Of a DNA stretch of 64,000 nucleotides, positions 49,811-59,531 are shown piece after piece. The stretch is from positions 186,001-250,000 of the forward strand of contig CAVVCU010000007.1 in the NCBI GenBank assembly GCA_963746825.1, given 5' to 3'. The notes under the pieces are model-generated. The model ran no database searches and was not told the origin of the DNA. It saw only the letters and a program-made list of their open reading frames with translations. Source of the DNA: JACVRW01 sp963746825. GTDB taxonomy: Bacteria; Actinomycetota; Thermoleophilia; Solirubrobacterales; Thermoleophilaceae. Positions within the stretch are counted from its first letter, which is position 1. Each line of letters starts with the position of its first letter. Both the position numbers and the translations under genes were made by a program.

Positions 49811-50672
49811 ATGAAGATCGGAATCGGCCTGCCCACCACGATCGCCGGGCGTCCGGGGCGAGGAGGTCATCGACTGGGCCCAGCGCGCCGAGGCCGCCGG
49901 CTTCTCCACCCTGGGGACCATCGACCGCGTCGTCTACGCCAACTACGAGCCCCTCGTCGCGCTCGCCGCCGCCGCGGCTGTGACCGAGCGGATCGGGCTC
50001 ACGACGGCGATCGCCATCCTCCCCTACCGCCTGAACGCCGCCCTCGCGGCCAAGCAGGCGGCGACCATCCAGAGCCTCTCCGGCGGGCGACTCGTGCTCG
50101 GTGTGGCCGTCGGCGGGCGAGAGGACGACTTCGAGGCCAGCGGCGCTCCCTTCAAGAACCGCGGCAAGCGGATCGAGGAGATGCTCGACGACATGAAGCG
50201 CATATGGGCCGGCGAGGAGCGCGGCCACGCCGGTGCGATCGGCCCCGACGTGTCGGCCGACCCGCCGCGCATCCTGGTCGGCGGCCAGGTCGACGCCGCC
50301 TTCCGGCGCGCGGCCGAGTACGGCGACGGCTGGATCTCGGGCGGCGGCCCGCCCGAGATGTTCGGCGGGGCGCGCGAGCAGGTCGAGGCCGCCTTCCGCG
50401 ACGCGGGCCGCAGCGAGAAGCCGATCGCCTCCTCGCTCACGTACTTCTCCCTCGACGCCGACCCCGAGGCCCAGGTCCGCTCGACCCTCGGCGACTACTA
50501 CTCCTTCGCGCCGCCCTACGCGGACATGGTCGTGGAGGGTGCGGCCAAGGGCGAGGACGAGGTGAAGCAACGGGTAAGCGCCTTCGCCGACCAGGGCTGC
50601 GACGAGCTCATCTTCTTCCCCTCCTCCTCCGATCCCGAGCAGGTGGACAAGCTCGCCGCGGCGGTGTTGTAG
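49811..50672 (+). CDS. LLM-class (luciferase-like) flavin/F420-dependent oxidoreductase, N-terminal frame break
   Basis: The gene starts at ATG 49811 (MKIGIGLPTTIAG) with GAGGAACG upstream. After about 49850 the coding frame changes and continues GEEVIDWAQRAEAAGFSTLGTIDRVVYANYEPLVALAAAAAVTERIGL. QSLSGGRLVLGVAVGGREDDF, ILVGGQVDAAFRRAAEYGDGWIS and GCDELIFFPSSSDPEQVDKLA follow. This is a (beta/alpha)8 luciferase-like protein of ~287 residues, normal length. The family uses FMN or F420; the nearby PPOX gene favours F420. A single missing or extra base explains the break. Confidence 0.84.
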
Positions 50673-50709
50673 GGCTTTCCGTCCCCGGCGCCCGCCACGA
50701 TGCCGGTGG

Positions 50710-51090
50710 ATGGCTTCAGGCAAGCTCGTCGCCGGCGGCGCCGCGGCCACCGCCGCCCTGGGCGTGCGCGTGGCTCGGTCGCTCTATGGCCGCTGGCGCA
50801 TGCTGCCCGAGCGCGACCGCCGGCGTACCGAGAGCCTGGCCGCGGACCTCAAGCACCGGGCGCTCGAGCTGCGCGGAGCGGCGGACCCGGGCCCGGCCGG
50901 CGACGGCCTGCGCGCGGCCAACGAGACCCTCGCCGCCGCGCTGGTGGACAGCGCCGAGTCCGACCCCGAGGTCAGCCGCGAAGAGGTGAGCGAGCTGCGC
51001 GAAGAGCTCAAGCGGGAGCTCGAACGGGTCTCCGGCGCAGACATTAAGGCTTCGAGAACAGGGCGCGAGACCACGGCCCCACCTGGTTAG
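50710..51090 (+). CDS. Hypothetical helical protein
   Basis: The 126-residue product begins with a weakly hydrophobic Ala/Gly helix (KLVAGGAAATAALGVRVARSLYGRW). Long charged helices follow (ERDRRRTESLAADLKHRALELRG, SREEVSELREELKRELERV), probably a membrane-associated coiled coil. No family is recognised. It lies 37 bp after the LLM gene and 30 bp before the OpuC operon. The start is ATG 50710; an overlapping frame from 50700 lacks coding character. Confidence 0.55.
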   Translation: MASGKLVAGGAAATAALGVRVARSLYGRWRMLPERDRRRTESLAADLKHRALELRGAADPGPAGDGLRAANETLAAALVDSAESDPEVSREEVSELREELKRELERVSGADIKASRTGRETTAPPG

Positions 51091-51120
51091 ACTTTTTTCC
51101 TCCTCCGGGAACCCCCTCCC

Positions 51121-52314
51121 GTGAATACTTCAGATTCCGCCCACACCTCGGGGCCGTCCGCACGCCCCGCCGCAGCCACCCTCGAGTTCAGGGAGGCGAC
51201 CAAGCTCTACCCGGGGCAGGACGACCCCGCGGTCGACGGCCTCTCGCTGGAGGTCCCGTCGGGCGAGATCTGCGTGCTGGTGGGGCCCTCGGGCTGCGGC
51301 AAGACCACCGCCATGCGCATGGTCAACCGCATGATCGACATCACCGACGGCGACATCCTGCTCGACGGCAGCAGCGTCAAGGAGCGCCAGCCGGCCGAGC
51401 TGCGCCGCGAGATCGGCTACGCCATCCAGCAGATCGGGCTCTTCCCGCACCTCAGCGTGGCCGACAACATCGCCACCGTCCCGCGCCTGCTGGGCTGGGA
51501 CAAGGGGCGCATCCGCAGCCGCGTGGACGAGCTGCTCGAGCTGGTCAGCCTCGACCCGCACGAGACGCGCGACCGCTTCCCCGCCCAGCTCTCGGGCGGC
51601 CAGCGCCAGCGCATCGGCGTGGCCCGGGCGCTGGCCGTCGACCCGCCGCTGATGCTGATGGACGAGCCCTTCGGGGCGATCGACCCGATCAACCGCGAGC
51701 GCCTGCAGAACGAGTTCCTGCGCCTGCAGCGCGAGATCCGCAAGACGATCGTGTTCGTGACCCACGACATCGACGAGGCGATCAAGATGGGCGACCGGAT
51801 CGCGATCCTGCAGAAGGGCGGCAAGCTCGCCCAGTACGCGCCTCCGGCCGAGCTGCTCATGTACCCCAAGGGTCGCTTCGTCGAGGACTTCGTGGGCGCC
51901 GACCGCGCGCTCAAGCGGCTGGCCCTCCAGCGGGTGCGCGACGTCGACCTGTGGAAGGCCCCGCTCGTACGCACCGGTGAGCCCGTGGCCGAGGCGCAGG
52001 CAAAGGCCGCCGACAGCGAGGTGCCCTACCCGCTGCTCGTGGACGACGACGGGCGCCCGCTCGGCTGGCTCTCGGACCGGGGCCTGCAGGGCGAGCGCGT
52101 GGCCGAGGACCTGCGCTCGCCCGCCAAGCCCGTGATCGAGCTCGACGACATCCTGCGCGACGCCCTGTCCGACCTGCTTCAGGAGGAGGCGCAGTACGGC
52201 CCCGTGGTCGACGACCGGGGCGCGGTGTGCGGCGTGCTCTCGATCGAGATGCTGGCCCACGCGCTGCGCACCGACCCCGAGCGAGTGCCGAGCGGAGCGG
52301 ACGCGGCCGAATGA
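51121..52314 (+). CDS. opuCA: Osmolyte ABC transporter ATP-binding protein (OpuCA/ProV type)
   Basis: The 397-residue ATPase starts at GTG 51121. It has Walker A GPSGCGKTT, Q-loop AIQQIGLFPHLSV, signature LSGGQRQRIGVARAL, Walker B LMLMDEPFGAIDP and switch VTHDIDEAIKMGDRI. The C-terminal region carries paired CBS-type segments (VPYPLLVDDDGRPLGWLSDRGL; QYGPVVDDRGAVCGVLSIEML) that usually sense ionic strength. The QIGLFPH form of the Q-loop is typical of the quaternary-amine uptake family. First gene of a four-gene overlapping operon for glycine betaine, choline or carnitine. Confidence 0.93.
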   Translation: MNTSDSAHTSGPSARPAAATLEFREATKLYPGQDDPAVDGLSLEVPSGEICVLVGPSGCGKTTAMRMVNRMIDITDGDILLDGSSVKERQPAELRREIGYAIQQIGLFPHLSVADNIATVPRLLGWDKGRIRSRVDELLELVSLDPHETRDRFPAQLSGGQRQRIGVARALAVDPPLMLMDEPFGAIDPINRERLQNEFLRLQREIRKTIVFVTHDIDEAIKMGDRIAILQKGGKLAQYAPPAELLMYPKGRFVEDFVGADRALKRLALQRVRDVDLWKAPLVRTGEPVAEAQAKAADSEVPYPLLVDDDGRPLGWLSDRGLQGERVAEDLRSPAKPVIELDDILRDALSDLLQEEAQYGPVVDDRGAVCGVLSIEMLAHALRTDPERVPSGADAAE

Positions 52315-53021
52315 TCGTGCCACTGGCCCAGGGCGGCCTGGAGATCCGCAAGGAGGGCACCGAGAGCTGCGAGGCGGACAACGGCTTCTGCCCCGACTGG
52401 ATCGCCGACAACTTCGACCGCTACGTCGATCCCTTCTTCCAGCACGTGTTCCTGACCGTGGTGGCGGTGGCGATCGGCTTCGGGATCTCCTTCGCGCTGG
52501 CCGTGGTGGCCTACCGCCGGCGCTGGCTGGTCAACCCCATCACCCAGGTCACCGGCGTCCTCTACACGATCCCGAGCATCGCCGCCTTCTTCCTGCTGCT
52601 GCCGCTCACCGGGCGCGGCAACACCACCGCGCTGATCGCCCTCGTGGCCTACGTGCTGCTGATCATCTTCCGCAACATCCTGGCCGGGCTCGACAACGTA
52701 CCCGAGGAGACCAAGGACGCCGGGCGGGGCATGGGGCTGACCGACCGGCAGCTGCTCTGGCGAGTCGAGGTGCCGCTGGCGCTGCCGGAGATCATGGCCG
52801 GCCTTCGCATCGCCGTGACCACCACCGTCGGCCTGGCCACGCTGGCCTTCTTCGCCGGTGCCGGCGGCCTCGGCGAGCAGATCTTCGCCGACATCACCTT
52901 CAAGTCGAACGTCGTGGTGGCCGGTGGCCTGGCCGTGCTGCTGGCCGCCGTGCTCGACGGGCTGATCCTGCTCGCGCAGCGGGCGGTCACGCCCTGGACG
53001 AGGGCGGCGGCGGCCCGATGA
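52311..53021 (+). CDS. opuCB: Osmolyte ABC transporter permease (OpuCB type)
   Basis: The 236-residue product has an extended N-terminus (CEADNGFCPDWIADNFDRYVDP), then 5-6 membrane helices (VFLTVVAVAIGFGISFALAVVAY; GVLYTIPSIAAFFLLLPLTG). The permease coupling loop is KDAGRGMGLTDRQLLWRVEVPLALP. The conserved YTIPSIAAFFLLLP segment is characteristic of OpuC-type permeases. ATGA overlaps at both ends couple it to the ATPase and second permease. Confidence 0.92.
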   Translation: MIVPLAQGGLEIRKEGTESCEADNGFCPDWIADNFDRYVDPFFQHVFLTVVAVAIGFGISFALAVVAYRRRWLVNPITQVTGVLYTIPSIAAFFLLLPLTGRGNTTALIALVAYVLLIIFRNILAGLDNVPEETKDAGRGMGLTDRQLLWRVEVPLALPEIMAGLRIAVTTTVGLATLAFFAGAGGLGEQIFADITFKSNVVVAGGLAVLLAAVLDGLILLAQRAVTPWTRAAAAR

Positions 53022-53779
53022 GCACCACGATGGCCTTCCTGGGGCAGTTCGGCGACGCGATCGACTTCATCTTCACCGAGCGCGAGTCGCCGGCCGGCGG
53101 CTCTCAGGTGGGCGGGCTCGCCGAGCTGTGGGAGCTGATGAGCGAGCACCTCAAGCTGGCCGGCCTGTCGATCCTCGTGGCCTGCGCCATATCGATCCCG
53201 CTCGGGCTCTGGCTCGGCCACATCGGCAAGGGGGGCTTCCTGGCCATCAACGCGTCCAACGTGGGACGAGCGGTGCCGAGCCTGGCCCTGATCGCGTTCT
53301 TCGTGGCCTACATCGGCGTGGGCTTCACCAATCTCACCCTGGCGCTGGTGCTGCTGGCCATCCCCCCCATCCTCACCAACGCCTACACCGGCGTGCGCCA
53401 GGTCGACCGCGACACCGTCGACGCCGCGCGCGGCATGGGCATGACCGGGGCGCAGATCGTGCGCCGGGTCGAGCTCCCCCTGGCCCTGCCGCTGATCTTC
53501 GGCGGAGTGCGGATCTCGGCGGTGAACGTGGTGGCCACGGCCACGATCGCCCCGCTGGCGGGGATCATCACGCTCGGCGACCCCATCATCAACGTCAACA
53601 CCTACGGCGACGACGGGAGGCTCGCGGCGGCCATCGTCGTGGCCCTGCTGGCCGTGGTCACCGAGGTCGTCCTGGCCGCGGCGCAACGCGCCGCCACGCC
53701 GCGCGGCCTGAAGCTCGAGGCGAGCGCCACGCGGCGTCGCCTGAACATCCCAACCCGACGAAGGGAAGCAACGACATGA
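53018..53779 (+). CDS. opuCD: Osmolyte ABC transporter permease (OpuCD type)
   Basis: The 253-residue product has helices at HLKLAGLSILVACAISIPLGLWLG, AVPSLALIAFFVAYIGVGF and LTLALVLLAIPPILTNAYTG. The coupling loop is VDAARGMGMTGAQIVRRVELPLALP. It forms a heterodimeric channel with the upstream permease. Arg-rich C-terminal tail (RRRLNIPTRRRE). Overlaps the binding-protein gene by ATGA. Confidence 0.92.
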   Translation: MSTTMAFLGQFGDAIDFIFTERESPAGGSQVGGLAELWELMSEHLKLAGLSILVACAISIPLGLWLGHIGKGGFLAINASNVGRAVPSLALIAFFVAYIGVGFTNLTLALVLLAIPPILTNAYTGVRQVDRDTVDAARGMGMTGAQIVRRVELPLALPLIFGGVRISAVNVVATATIAPLAGIITLGDPIINVNTYGDDGRLAAAIVVALLAVVTEVVLAAAQRAATPRGLKLEASATRRRLNIPTRRREATT

Positions 53780-54759
53780 GAAAGCATCGTTGGCTGATGC
53801 TCCTGATGCTGCTGGTCGCGGCGCTGACGCTGGCCGCCTGCGGCGACGACGAGGAGGAAGACAGCGGAGGCGGCGGAGAGGCCACCACCCAGGAGGAGGG
53901 CACCGGCTCCACCATCCAGGCAAACGAGGCGAACTCCTCGACCACCATCAAGGTGGGCTCGAAGAACTTCACCGAGCAGAAGGTGCTCGGCGAGATCTAC
54001 GCCCAGGCCTTCGAGGCGGCGGGCTACACGGTCGAGAAGCAGCTCAACCTGGGCGACGAGAAGACCGCGCTCAAGGCCCTCGAAGGCGGCGACATCGACG
54101 CCTACCCCGAGTACACCGGAACGGCGCTGCTGTCGTTCTTCGGTGTGGAGGCGGACAAGCTGCCCAGCGAGGAGGCCGCGGCCTACGAGCAGGCCAAGAA
54201 GGGCTTCGCCGAGAAGGACCTGACCGCGCTCGAGCCCACTCCGTTCGTGAGCTCCAACGAGGTGGCGGTGACCAAGGAGACCGCCGACGCGCAGGGCCTG
54301 GCGAAGATCTCCGACCTGGAGGGCAAGTCGCAGGACCTGACGCTCTTCGGCTCGCCGGAGTGCCGCCAGCGCCTCGACTGCCTGCTCGGCCTGCAGGAGG
54401 TGTACGGGCTCGAGTTCAAGAAGTTCACCCCGGTCGACATCGCGCTGCGCCATGAGGTGCTGACCAAGGGCCAGGCCGACGTGTCGATCGTGTTCACCAC
54501 CGACCCGCAGAACAAGCGCGAGGGCTTCGTCCTGCTCGAGGACGACAAGGGCATGTTCCCGCCCTACAACTCGACGCTGGTTGTGCGCAACGACACGCTC
54601 GAGAAGGCCGGTCCCGACCTCGAGAAGGTCGTGGCGCAGGTGAACGAGGGCCTGACCGACGAGGCGATGCAGGAGCTCAACGCCCGCGTCGACCTCGACA
54701 AGGAGACGCCGGAGGCGGTGGCCGGCGCGTACCTGTCGGAGACGGGGCTGGTGCAGTAG
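53776..54759 (+). CDS. opuCC: Osmolyte-binding lipoprotein (OpuCC/ProX type)
   Basis: The 327-residue product has a lipoprotein signal (LMLLMLLVAALTLAACGDD; lipid-modified Cys22) and an acidic/Gly linker. The quaternary-amine binding domain shows TIKVGSKNFTEQKVLGEIYAQAFEAAGY, GDIDAYPEYTGTALLSFF, FVSSNEVAVTKETA and ADVSIVFTTDPQ. The SKNFTEQ and YPEYTGT motifs are hallmarks of the OpuAC_2/ProX family. It completes the transporter. The aromatic cage residues cannot be assigned from sequence alone, so the substrate (betaine, choline, carnitine or ergothioneine) is open. Confidence 0.93.
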   Translation: MRKHRWLMLLMLLVAALTLAACGDDEEEDSGGGGEATTQEEGTGSTIQANEANSSTTIKVGSKNFTEQKVLGEIYAQAFEAAGYTVEKQLNLGDEKTALKALEGGDIDAYPEYTGTALLSFFGVEADKLPSEEAAAYEQAKKGFAEKDLTALEPTPFVSSNEVAVTKETADAQGLAKISDLEGKSQDLTLFGSPECRQRLDCLLGLQEVYGLEFKKFTPVDIALRHEVLTKGQADVSIVFTTDPQNKREGFVLLEDDKGMFPPYNSTLVVRNDTLEKAGPDLEKVVAQVNEGLTDEAMQELNARVDLDKETPEAVAGAYLSETGLVQ

Positions 54760-54764
54760 GGGGA

Positions 54765-55352
54765 GTGAACCGGCTTCACCATTGGTACTGCAGCCGCGAG
54801 GCCTGGAAGCGCCATGTGCGCGAGGACCTCGTGCCCGTTGCCCTGGACGGCCTCGAGCTCGGTGAACACGCGCTCGAGGTCGGCCCGGGCTTCGGGCCGG
54901 CTACGGAGGTGCTGGCGCAGCGGGTCCCGAATCTGACGGCGCTCGAGGTCGACCAGGGGCTGGCGGGCTCGCTGCGCTATCGGATGGGCGGGAGCGTCGA
55001 GGTGGTGAACGGCGACGGCACCGCCATGCCCTTCGACGACGAGAGCTTCAGCAGCGCCGCCTGCTTCACCATGCTGCACCACGTGCCGTCCAGGGAGGCG
55101 CAGGACCGCCTCTTCGCCGAGGTGCGGCGGGTGCTGCATCCGGGCGGCGTGTTCGCCGGCACCGACAGCACCGGGCGCGGGCTGGGCTTCGCGCTGCTTC
55201 ACATCGGCGACACCAGGGTGGTGATCGAGCCCCGCGGCCTGGGCGAGCGGCTGGTGGCGGCCGGCTTCGCGCGTGCCGAGGTCAGCGCGAGCCGCGACGC
55301 AATTCGCTTCCGCGCCTACGCGGGGTCCGGGAAGGCCAGCTCGCCCGCCTGA
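54765..55352 (+). CDS. Class I SAM-dependent methyltransferase
   Basis: The 195-residue product starts at GTG 54765, 5 bp after the transporter operon. Motif I is ALEVGPGFGPATEVLAQ, the acidic loop LTALEVDQGL, and motif II/III VVNGDGTAMPFDDESFSSAACFTMLHHV; motif VLHPGGVFAGTDS follows. It belongs to the methyltransferase 11 group; substrate unknown. A role in making or modifying methylated osmolytes is conceivable from position but not supported by motifs. Its 3' end overlaps the convergent DUF1684 gene by 37 bases. Confidence 0.87.
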   Translation: MNRLHHWYCSREAWKRHVREDLVPVALDGLELGEHALEVGPGFGPATEVLAQRVPNLTALEVDQGLAGSLRYRMGGSVEVVNGDGTAMPFDDESFSSAACFTMLHHVPSREAQDRLFAEVRRVLHPGGVFAGTDSTGRGLGFALLHIGDTRVVIEPRGLGERLVAAGFARAEVSASRDAIRFRAYAGSGKASSPA

Positions 55353-55960
55353 ACTCCCTTCTCGAGGTGGTTCTCCGGCGGAGCGAGCGGGCAGGCCCAG
55401 CGGGAGTTGTAGGCGCAGGACGGGTTGTAGGCGTAATTGAAGTCGAGCGCCGCCTCGCTGCCATCCGAGGAGAGCGTGAGCCCCCGGCCGAACGTGCCCT
55501 TGACCGTGTCGGTGAGGTAGCGGCCGCCGCCGTAGCTCTCGCTTGGAGAGGTGGCGTCGCGGAAGGGCAGGAACAGGCCCCCGCCGTAGCCCTCCATCCA
55601 GAACAGGGTGAGATCGCCGAAGGGCGTGTTCATCCGGCCCACCCGCCGGTAGCGGACCACGCCGTCCTCCCCGCCGGTGTCGATCTCGAGCGGATCGTCG
55701 TCCACCGCGGCCTCGAGCGGGCAGCGCACCAGAGCCTCGGCGTTGTAGGGAAAGTGCGGGAGGCCCTGGAAAGCGGTCCGCTGCTCGTCGTTGAGGGGCG
55801 CCTGGGGATGCTCGCGAAAGAGCGCGTCGCGGCCGCGGCGAAAGGCCTCCCAGCCCTCCTCACCCTCGGTCGGTGGGGCCAGGTACAGCTCCGCCACGCG
55901 CCGGCGCCAGTCGGCCAGTGCAGACAGGCCCGCGGCGGCCGATAAAGAGGAGCGATGCAC
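55316..55960 (-). CDS. DUF1684 family protein
   Basis: The 214-residue product shows the family pattern: LADWRRRVAELYLAPP, GRDALFREHPQAPLNDEQR, FPYNAEALVRC, LFWMEGYGGGLFLPFRDATSPSESYGGGRYL and LDFNYAYNPSCAYNSRWACPLAPPEN. The function is unknown; structures show a small beta-barrel-like fold. The start is GTG 55960, which overlaps the divergent DUF4190 gene head to head by 6 bases, so the control signals of each must lie within the other. Confidence 0.87.
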   Translation of the reverse strand: MHRSSLSAAAGLSALADWRRRVAELYLAPPTEGEEGWEAFRRGRDALFREHPQAPLNDEQRTAFQGLPHFPYNAEALVRCPLEAAVDDDPLEIDTGGEDGVVRYRRVGRMNTPFGDLTLFWMEGYGGGLFLPFRDATSPSESYGGGRYLTDTVKGTFGRGLTLSSDGSEAALDFNYAYNPSCAYNSRWACPLAPPENHLEKGVQAGELAFPDPA

Positions 55961-56629
55961 CAGACGGGCGACCCTACCTCGTGGCCGGCGCCGGAAGCCC
56001 CGCGCCCGCCCCAGCATCCTCCCCCGCACCCGCCGCAGGGCAAGACGAGCGGGTTTGCCATCGCGTCGTTCGTGTTCGGGCTGATCGGCGGGGTGATCTT
56101 CAGCGTGATCTTCGGCATCGTCGCCCTGCGCCGGATCAGCCGCCGCGGGCTCGGCGGCAGGGGCTTCGCCATCGCGGGCCTGGTGCTGTCGGGCCTGTGG
56201 ACGCTCCTGATCGCCGTGATCGTTGCCGTCGCACTGCTCACCGGCGCCGAGCGCGACGCTCAGGGGCGGGTCACCGACTCCGGCTCGGAGAGCGTGTTCG
56301 ACCTGCGCGAGGGTGACTGCGTGAACGACATCGAGGAGACGGCGGCCGAGCTGTCGGTCGACGTGACGCCCTGCGCAGGGCCGCACGACGCCGAGGTGGT
56401 GTCGGAGTTCCTCTTGACCGAGTCCGTTTGGCCGGGGCTGGCCTTCGTGGAGCGCCAGGCCGAGCGCCGCTGTCCGCAGGAGGTCGAATCGGCCTCCGCC
56501 GGTGCGCCGCGGCCGGACGACATCGAGACGTTCTACTTCCACCCCACCGAGCAGAGCTGGGATCAGAACTACGACCGCGCGGTGCTGTGCGTGGCGAGCT
56601 TCCCCAGCCCCCGTCGCGGCGCCCTCTAG
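55955..56629 (+). CDS. DUF4190/septum formation-like membrane protein
   Basis: The 224-residue product has a Pro-rich cytoplasmic N-terminus (APRPPQHPPPHPPQGK) and two membrane helices (AIASFVFGLIGGVIFSVIFGIVALRRI and GFAIAGLVLSGLWTLLIAVIVAVALL, DUF4190). An extracellular domain follows with FDLREGDCVND, PCAGPHDAEVVSEF and ERRCPQEVESA, resembling the actinobacterial septum-formation domain with conserved Cys pairs. A role at the envelope is inferred. Confidence 0.85.
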   Translation: MHQTGDPTSWPAPEAPRPPQHPPPHPPQGKTSGFAIASFVFGLIGGVIFSVIFGIVALRRISRRGLGGRGFAIAGLVLSGLWTLLIAVIVAVALLTGAERDAQGRVTDSGSESVFDLREGDCVNDIEETAAELSVDVTPCAGPHDAEVVSEFLLTESVWPGLAFVERQAERRCPQEVESASAGAPRPDDIETFYFHPTEQSWDQNYDRAVLCVASFPSPRRGAL

Positions 56630-56639
56630 CTTTCTCCTC

Positions 56640-57089
56640 ATGGAGTCCGTCTGGGACTACCCGCGGCCCCCCGCGGTGGAGCCGAGCGCCAAACGGGTGC
56701 GCGTCGAGCACGGCGGCGAGACCATCGCCGAGTCGGACAACGCGCTGAGGGTGCTGGAGACCAGCCAGCCGCCCGCCTACTACTTCCCTCCCGAGGACGT
56801 GCGCAGCGAGCTGCTGACGCCCGACGACCGGCGAACCTTCTGCGAGTGGAAGGGCCACGCGCGCTACTGGACGGTCAACGGCTCCCCCGCCGCGGGCTGG
56901 TCCTATCCGCAACCCGACGAGCGCTACGCCGCCCTGCGCGACCACGTCGCGTTCTACCCCCAGAAGGTCGACGCGTGCTACGTGGGCGACGAGCGCGTGG
57001 AGCCGAACGCCGGCGATTTCTACGGTGGCTGGGTGACCAGCGACATCACCGGGCCCTTCAAGGGCGGTCCGGGCACGGCCGGCTGGTAG
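56640..57089 (+). CDS. DUF427 family protein
   Basis: The 149-residue product matches DUF427: SVWDYPRPPAVEPSAKRVRVEHGGETIAES, PPAYYFPPEDVRSELL, TFCEWKGHARYWTV and VAFYPQKVDACYVGDERV. The family has a beta-tent fold of unknown activity and is frequent in actinobacteria. ATG 56640 lies 11 bp after the preceding stop, suggesting co-transcription. Its end overlaps the convergent membrane protein gene by 32 bases. Confidence 0.92.
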   Translation: MESVWDYPRPPAVEPSAKRVRVEHGGETIAESDNALRVLETSQPPAYYFPPEDVRSELLTPDDRRTFCEWKGHARYWTVNGSPAAGWSYPQPDERYAALRDHVAFYPQKVDACYVGDERVEPNAGDFYGGWVTSDITGPFKGGPGTAGW

Positions 57090-57396
57090 CGCGCGGGCGC
57101 CGCAGCGCGAGCTTGCGCGCCATCCAGGCGTCGAGGCGCCTCAGGTCCTTCTTGCCCCACACGAGGGCGTAGACGAGCAGGCCGGCGATGAACAGCGTGT
57201 ACGCGCTCACGTGGCCGGTATTGGCGAAGTCCCACACTCCGAGCCCGATCAGGCCGGCGGTGTCGAGCACCACTCCGATCACGAAGAAGCGCGTCACGCC
57301 CTCCATACCCCAGCGATAGCGGAGAATCAGGAAGGCGGCCAGCATCAACCAGAAGCCGGCCTCGAGTCCGATGGCGAGAATCCACTTGACATCCAT
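57058..57396 (-). CDS. Small three-helix membrane protein
   Basis: The 112-residue product has hydrophobic segments ILAIGLEAGFWLMLAAFLIL, FFVIGVVLDTAGLIGLGVWDF and AYTLFIAGLLVYALVWG. A basic tail (RRLDAWMARKLALRRPRATSRP) is presumably cytoplasmic. No family is recognised. It is divergent from a TetR gene across a 41-bp AT-rich promoter region and may be controlled by it. Confidence 0.72.
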   Translation of the reverse strand: MDVKWILAIGLEAGFWLMLAAFLILRYRWGMEGVTRFFVIGVVLDTAGLIGLGVWDFANTGHVSAYTLFIAGLLVYALVWGKKDLRRLDAWMARKLALRRPRATSRPCPDRP

Positions 57397-57437
57397 GTCT
57401 TTATTTATATCACACGTTTGGTTTAAACTCTAGGTCA
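57397..57437. promoter_or_regulatory. AT-rich divergent promoter with GTTTAAAC palindrome
   Basis: This 41-bp gap is strikingly AT-rich for the genome. TATAAA on the minus strand lies 7 nt before the membrane protein ATG. The 8-bp palindrome GTTTAAAC (57421-57428) lies just before the tetR start and is a candidate TetR operator. Confidence 0.5.
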
Positions 57438-58039
57438 ATGCCCAAGGTGGTAGATCACGAGGAGCGCCGAGCCGAGCTCGCGGCGGCCGTCTGGCGCCTC
57501 GCATCGCGCGACGGGCTCGAGGCGGTGACCCTCAGGGGGGTGTCGGCGGAGGCCGGCTGGTCGACCGGGGCGCTGAACCACTACTTCGGCGACAAGGAGT
57601 CCCTGCTGCTGTTCGCCTTCCAGATCACCGCCGACCGGGTGGGCCTGCGCCTGGCCGAGGCGGCCGGGGCGGCCGAGGCGGCCGGCGAGCCGATCGAGCT
57701 CGTGCGCACGATGCTCACGTGCGGCCTGCCGCTCGACGCCGAGCGCCGCGCCGAGGTGCGCGTCTGGTTTGCCTTTCTGGGCCTGGCCCTCACTCGGCCG
57801 GCGCTCGCCCGGGCCCAGCGCGACGCCTACCGCACCTGGCGCGCCATGGTGAGCCGAGCCCTGGCCGAGGCTCAGGAGCGCGGCCAGCTCGATGCGGCGC
57901 TCGACCCCGAGCGTGAGGCGGCCGGCCTGGTGGCGCTGGTCGACGGGCTGGCGGTGCAGGCCACCTTCGAGCCGCGCGCCCTCGGCCGCGCGCGCCAGCT
58001 CGAGCTGGTCGACGAGCGACTGGCCCAGCTGGCGGCGAC

Positions 58040-58043
<4 letters not shown>
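57438..58043 (+). CDS. TetR-family regulator coupled to mtnA
   Basis: The 201-residue product has a TetR helix-turn-helix (LAAAVWRLASRDGLEAVTLRGVSAEAGWSTGALNHYFGDKESLLLFAF). Its ligand domain resembles the BetI_C-like subgroup (VRVWFAFLGLALTRPALARAQRDAYRTWRAMV). Its stop overlaps the mtnA ATG by ATGA, so it is co-translated with the salvage enzymes and probably regulates them. It also diverges from a small membrane protein. Confidence 0.92.
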
Positions 58044-58958
<915 letters not shown>

Positions 58959-58975
<17 letters not shown>

Positions 58976-59531
58976 GATCGTGGCCACGGCGCACGAGATG
59001 CACCGCCTTGGGCTGGTGGCGGGCTCTGCGGGCAACGTGAGCGCACGCGACGGGGACCTCATTTACATCACGCCCGCGGGACTGCCCTACGACGCGACCA
59101 CGGAGGCCGACCTGGTGACCCTCGATCTCGAAGGGGCGGTCGTCGCGGGGGAGCGCGAGCCGTCGAGTGAGCGCCGCGTCCACGTGGCCGTGTACGCCGC
59201 CCGGCCCGACGCCCGCGCGCTCGTGCACACCCACAGCACCCACGCCACCGCATGGAGCTTTCTCGGCGAGCCGCTTGACACCAGCACCGAGGAGCTCGAG
59301 CACGCGGCCGGCGGACCGGTCGCGACCGCGCCCTATGCGCCGACCGGGTCGGGCGAGATCGCGGCCTCCGCCGTGGAGGCCCTGGGCGACCGCGCGGCCG
59401 TGCTCCTCGGCCTGCACGGAGTGCTCGCCCTGGGCGACACGCCGGCTCGGGCGCTCGTCACCGCCATCGTGGTCGAGCGCCAGGCCCAGCTGGCGTGGCT
59501 GCTGCGCGGCGTCAGGCTCCGGGAGGGCTGA
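58959..59531 (+). CDS. Class II aldolase (FucA-like; probable 5-deoxyribulose/methylthioribulose 1-phosphate aldolase)
   Basis: The 190-residue product starts at GTG 58959. It has the aldolase_II fold: HRLGLVAGSAGNVSARDGDLIYITPAGLPYD, the catalytic Glu and substrate site in EPSSERRVHVAVYAARPDA, the zinc ligands in ALVHTHSTHATAWSF, and a third His in LLGLHGVLAL. The PSSE-RRVH segment is closer to fuculose-phosphate aldolases than to MtnB dehydratases. It would split the isomerase product to dihydroxyacetone phosphate and an aldehyde. MtnB-type dehydration is the alternative. Confidence 0.83.

Noticed and set aside
51091..51120. Intrinsic terminator before the OpuC operon (ACTTTTTTCC)
   Set aside because: A T-run is present but I find no stable hairpin immediately before it.
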